The notes below the pieces were generated by a model. That model made no database searches, was not told where the DNA came from, and was given only the letters and a program-made list of their open reading frames with translations. This document shows, piece by piece, positions 15,057 through 16,691 of a stretch of DNA of 16,691 nt. Source of the DNA: Ruthenibacterium sp. (GTDB lineage: Bacteria; Bacillota; Clostridia; Oscillospirales; Ruminococcaceae); NCBI GenBank assembly GCA_020025255.1, contig JAHHSK010000042.1:1-16691 (forward strand), read 5' to 3'. The translations under genes were made by a program, and so were the position numbers. Within the stretch, counting starts at the first letter, position 1; each line of letters starts with the position of its first letter.

Positions 15057-15980
15057 TCACAGCTTTTCGATCACACGAAGCTTTGCGCTGCGGGCACGGC
15101 GGTTTTCCTGTTGTTCCTGTGCGCCGGCTTCCTTCGGCTTTTTTGTGATCAGCTTGGCCTTTGCTTTTCCCCCGCACACGCACACCGGAAATTCCGGCGG
15201 ACAGGTACAGGCTGTGGCCCACTGGCGAAACCGCTGCTTGACCAAGCGATCCTCCAGCGAATGGAATGTTATGATGCACATTCTTCCACCGGGACGCAGT
15301 GCTTCGAACAGCACGTCCAGCCCTTCGCTCAACGCGTCCAGCTCACCGTTCACGGCAATGCGCAGTGCCTGAAACGTCCGCCGTGCCGGATTTTTATCCT
15401 TCCGGCGCACCGCAGGCGGCAGCGCGGAAAGAATGATCTGCACCAGCTGATCGGTCGTTTCGATCGCAGCCGTACTGCGCGCCGCTTCGATTTTCCCTGC
15501 AATCTGCCACGCATACGGCTCTTCGCCGTATTCCTTTAAAATGCGGCTGAGCTCTTCGCGCGAAGCGGTATTTACAAGATCCGCCGCCGTTGCGCCGGAT
15601 TGACTCATGCGCATATCCAGCGGTGCCGAGCCCTGATAGGAAAACCCGCGGGAACGCTCATCCAGCTGATGCGACGAAACCCCAAGATCCAATAATACGC
15701 CATCCAGTTTTTCCACACCCAGCTGGCTGAGTGCCGCATCGGCGTATCGAAAATTGATTTGCACCACATCGGCCGGCAAACCGGCAAGCCGCTGCCGCGC
15801 CGTCTGCACAGCATCGGGATCCTGATCCAACGCAATAAGCCGCCCGGTTGTCAGGCGCTTTGCAATTTCGGATGAATGCCCCGCCCCGCCTGCTGTGCCA
15901 TCGAGATAGATCCCGTTCGGGCGAATTGCAAGACCCTCCAAACATTCATTCAAAAGAACGGGGATATGATGAAATTCCAT
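15057..15980 (-). CDS. rsmH: 16S rRNA (cytosine1402-N4)-methyltransferase RsmH
   Basis: RsmH (MraW) methylates N4 of C1402 in the 16S rRNA P-site, using S-adenosylmethionine. From the ATG at 15980 the product is 307 residues, typical for the family. The conserved start MEFHHIPVLLNECLEGL is followed by the SAM loop DGTAGGAGHS (27-36) and ALDQDPDA (50-57). LLDLGVSSHQLD (96-107), RGFSY and LDMRM come next, then NPARRTFQALRIAVNGEL (about 197-214) and GGRMCIITFHSLEDRLVK (231-248). The end has CTCPPEFPVCVCG and RRARSAKLRVIEK. The cysteine cluster is common in clostridial RsmH. The same frame is open further upstream but that would overlap mraZ. GGAG 8 bases before this ATG and the family N-terminus decide the start. 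Only 2 bases separate it from the mraZ stop, so the two are probably translationally coupled. Confidence 0.98.
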   Translation of the reverse strand: MEFHHIPVLLNECLEGLAIRPNGIYLDGTAGGAGHSSEIAKRLTTGRLIALDQDPDAVQTARQRLAGLPADVVQINFRYADAALSQLGVEKLDGVLLDLGVSSHQLDERSRGFSYQGSAPLDMRMSQSGATAADLVNTASREELSRILKEYGEEPYAWQIAGKIEAARSTAAIETTDQLVQIILSALPPAVRRKDKNPARRTFQALRIAVNGELDALSEGLDVLFEALRPGGRMCIITFHSLEDRLVKQRFRQWATACTCPPEFPVCVCGGKAKAKLITKKPKEAGAQEQQENRRARSAKLRVIEKL

Positions 15981-15982
15981 AC

Positions 15983-16402
15983 TTAAAACTCCAGTTCCTC
16001 CATGGCGGCTGCAATCGGGCCGCTGCGCAGCTGCTCGTTCTTTTCCTGCCATGCCTTTGTATTCCAAATTTCAGCGTGGCCTCCCACACCGATTACCGTA
16101 ACTTCCTTTTCCAGCCCCGCATGCTCACGCAGATGGGCGGGCAGACGGATCCGCCCTTGCTTATCGGTTTCCGCTTCCAGTGCACAAGCGTACAAAAAGC
16201 GCTGCACATCCCGTGTGCGCACCATGCTTTTATCCATCAATCGCTCCGCGATGCGTTCCCATTCTGTTTCGGGGAATGCCACAAGGCAGTCATCCAGCCA
16301 GCGCGTTATGATGAAGGGGCTGCCCAGTGCTTCACGGAATTTCGGCGGAAAATTCATCCGGCCTTTTTCATCGATCGTATAGTCGTATTTTCCGATCAGC
16401 AT
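15983..16402 (-). CDS. mraZ: Transcriptional regulator MraZ
   Basis: MraZ is an AbrB-fold DNA-binding protein that forms ring-shaped oligomers and regulates the dcw operon it heads. From the ATG at 16402 the product is 139 residues. It has the two tandem half-domains of the family, with DEKGRMNFP (11-19) and DKQGRIRLP (80-88) as the repeated DxKGR signature. The N-terminus MLIGKYDYTID is the standard one. A GTG at 16426 would add 8 residues, but the GAGGGGGTG ribosome site lies inside that stretch, 8 bases before the ATG, so the ATG is chosen. Three direct repeats of the MraZ-box type lie just upstream, consistent with autoregulation. Confidence 0.97.
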   Translation of the reverse strand: MLIGKYDYTIDEKGRMNFPPKFREALGSPFIITRWLDDCLVAFPETEWERIAERLMDKSMVRTRDVQRFLYACALEAETDKQGRIRLPAHLREHAGLEKEVTVIGVGGHAEIWNTKAWQEKNEQLRSGPIAAAMEELEF

Positions 16403-16438
16403 CCGCTTTGCACCCCCTCGCGCCACTGTTTTGGGATT

Positions 16439-16468
16439 TTAAACCTCTTTCAACCACTTTCCCCCACT
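16439..16468 (-). promoter_or_regulatory. MraZ operator: three direct 10-bp boxes
   Basis: On the minus strand three head-to-tail decamers follow each other without gaps: AGTGGGGGAA (16468-16459), AGTGGTTGAA (16458-16449) and AGAGGTTTAA (16448-16439). The shared core is AGWGG with a trailing AA at an exact 10-bp period. Known MraZ sites are direct repeats of a GTGGG-like core at one helical turn, upstream of mraZ in many bacteria. Here they cover about +4 to +33 of the predicted transcript, so binding should block or hinder transcription of the operon. The third box is the most degenerate. Confidence 0.85.
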
Positions 16469-16478
16469 TGTACTTTAT

Positions 16479-16507
16479 ATTATATCGGTGTCCCCTCAAA
16501 AAAGCAA
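16479..16507 (-). promoter_or_regulatory. Predicted sigma-A promoter of the dcw operon
   Basis: On the minus strand a perfect TATAAT (16484-16479) lies 17 bases downstream of TTGCTT (16507-16502). The -35 matches consensus only in TTG. Transcription would begin near 16472, immediately before the first MraZ box, giving a leader of about 70 bases. The correct spacing, the perfect -10 and the position between the upstream terminator and the MraZ boxes support the call. Confidence 0.75.
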
Positions 16508-16516
16508 CTCTTTTTC

Positions 16517-16530
16517 TGTGAAAGTTCACA
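16517..16530. promoter_or_regulatory. Perfect 14-bp dyad upstream of the mraZ -35
   Basis: TGTGAAAGTTCACA is an inverted repeat with 6-bp arms (TGTGAA / TTCACA) and a 2-base centre. Its centre falls about 52 bases before the predicted start point and it ends 9 bases from the -35 hexamer, a place where dimeric activators or repressors often bind. The arms resemble CRP-type half sites (TGTGA), but the spacing is 4 rather than 6 bases. No T run follows, so it is not a terminator. The binding protein is unknown. Confidence 0.4.
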
Positions 16531-16597
16531 CCCGAACACGTCCCCTGGTGTTTCTTTTTATTTCGAGCCTTCTCTTTCTTTTTCTGCTTTTTTGCAC

Positions 16598-16627
16598 AAA
16601 AAAAGACGACATCCATCGGATACCGTC
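16598..16627 (-). terminator. Terminator of an off-window upstream gene
   Basis: On the minus strand GACGGTATCC (16627-16618) pairs with GGATGTCGTC (16614-16605) across a 3-base GAT loop. There are four base pairs at each end of the stem and two mismatches in the middle. Seven T residues follow directly (16604-16598). It lies upstream of the mraZ promoter and probably ends a minus-strand gene located to the right of the window. The remaining bases to 16691 show no recognisable gene. Confidence 0.65.
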
Positions 16628-16691
16628 TCAGCTTGTAGATAAACCCCAATTCGGAAAAAGGAGAAAATAAAATACGTTCTCATTCACGGGC

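Noticed and set aside
16368..16649. 93-codon minus-strand frame upstream of mraZ
   Set aside because: It would run through the upstream terminator, the mraZ promoter, the MraZ boxes and the start of mraZ. The Lys-rich product comes from A-rich DNA.
1..16691. CRISPR arrays, insertion sequences, tRNA or rRNA genes, phage or defence genes
   Set aside because: No repeated spacer pattern, transposase, tRNA-like or rRNA-like sequence was seen. The window is filled by a continuous dcw operon.

Overview
The window is a division and cell wall (dcw) gene cluster read entirely from the minus strand, so the biological order runs from right to left. It starts with a sigma-A-like promoter and a three-box MraZ operator near position 16470. 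The order is mraZ, rsmH, ftsL, a PASTA-bearing class B penicillin-binding protein, murE, murF, mraY, ftsW, murG, murA, ftsQ (divIB type) and ftsZ. After ftsZ comes an intrinsic terminator, then a long DivIVA-like coiled-coil gene that runs off the left edge.

The gene order, strong AGGAGG-type ribosome binding sites, PASTA domains, DivIB-type FtsQ, MurA inside the cluster and absence of ftsA between ftsQ and ftsZ all point to a Firmicute of the class Clostridia. The moderate GC content and the Pro/Gln/Ala-rich linkers look like a gut Oscillospiraceae/Ruminococcaceae relative. That placement is an inference from style, not from a search. The DNPR motif in MurE predicts meso-diaminopimelate peptidoglycan.

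Region by region: 16403-16691 holds a terminator of an off-window upstream gene, a 14-bp dyad, the mraZ promoter and the MraZ boxes. 14549-16402 holds mraZ-rsmH-ftsL. A terminator-like hairpin follows ftsL at 14474-14538. 5774-14434 is a compact run of peptidoglycan precursor and synthesis genes. 4389-5681 is murA, with a possible promoter of its own. 3081-4343 is ftsQ, followed by an AT-rich gap of about 134 bases that probably carries an ftsZ promoter. 1765-2946 is ftsZ with a clear terminator. 1-1688 is the DivIVA-like gene.

Functionally, MurA, MurE and MurF build the UDP-MurNAc-pentapeptide, MraY and MurG make lipid I and lipid II, and FtsW plus the PBP polymerise and crosslink it at the septum. 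FtsL, FtsQ and FtsZ form the divisome, RsmH modifies 16S rRNA, and MraZ regulates the operon. MurB, MurC, MurD and FtsA are not encoded here. I did not find an unknown defence or mobile system. The points worth a second look are regulatory (hairpins after ftsL and ftsZ, a weaker one after ftsQ, non-ATG starts on ftsL and ftsZ, the dyad upstream of mraZ), plus the DivIVA-like protein and the unusual FtsZ tail.
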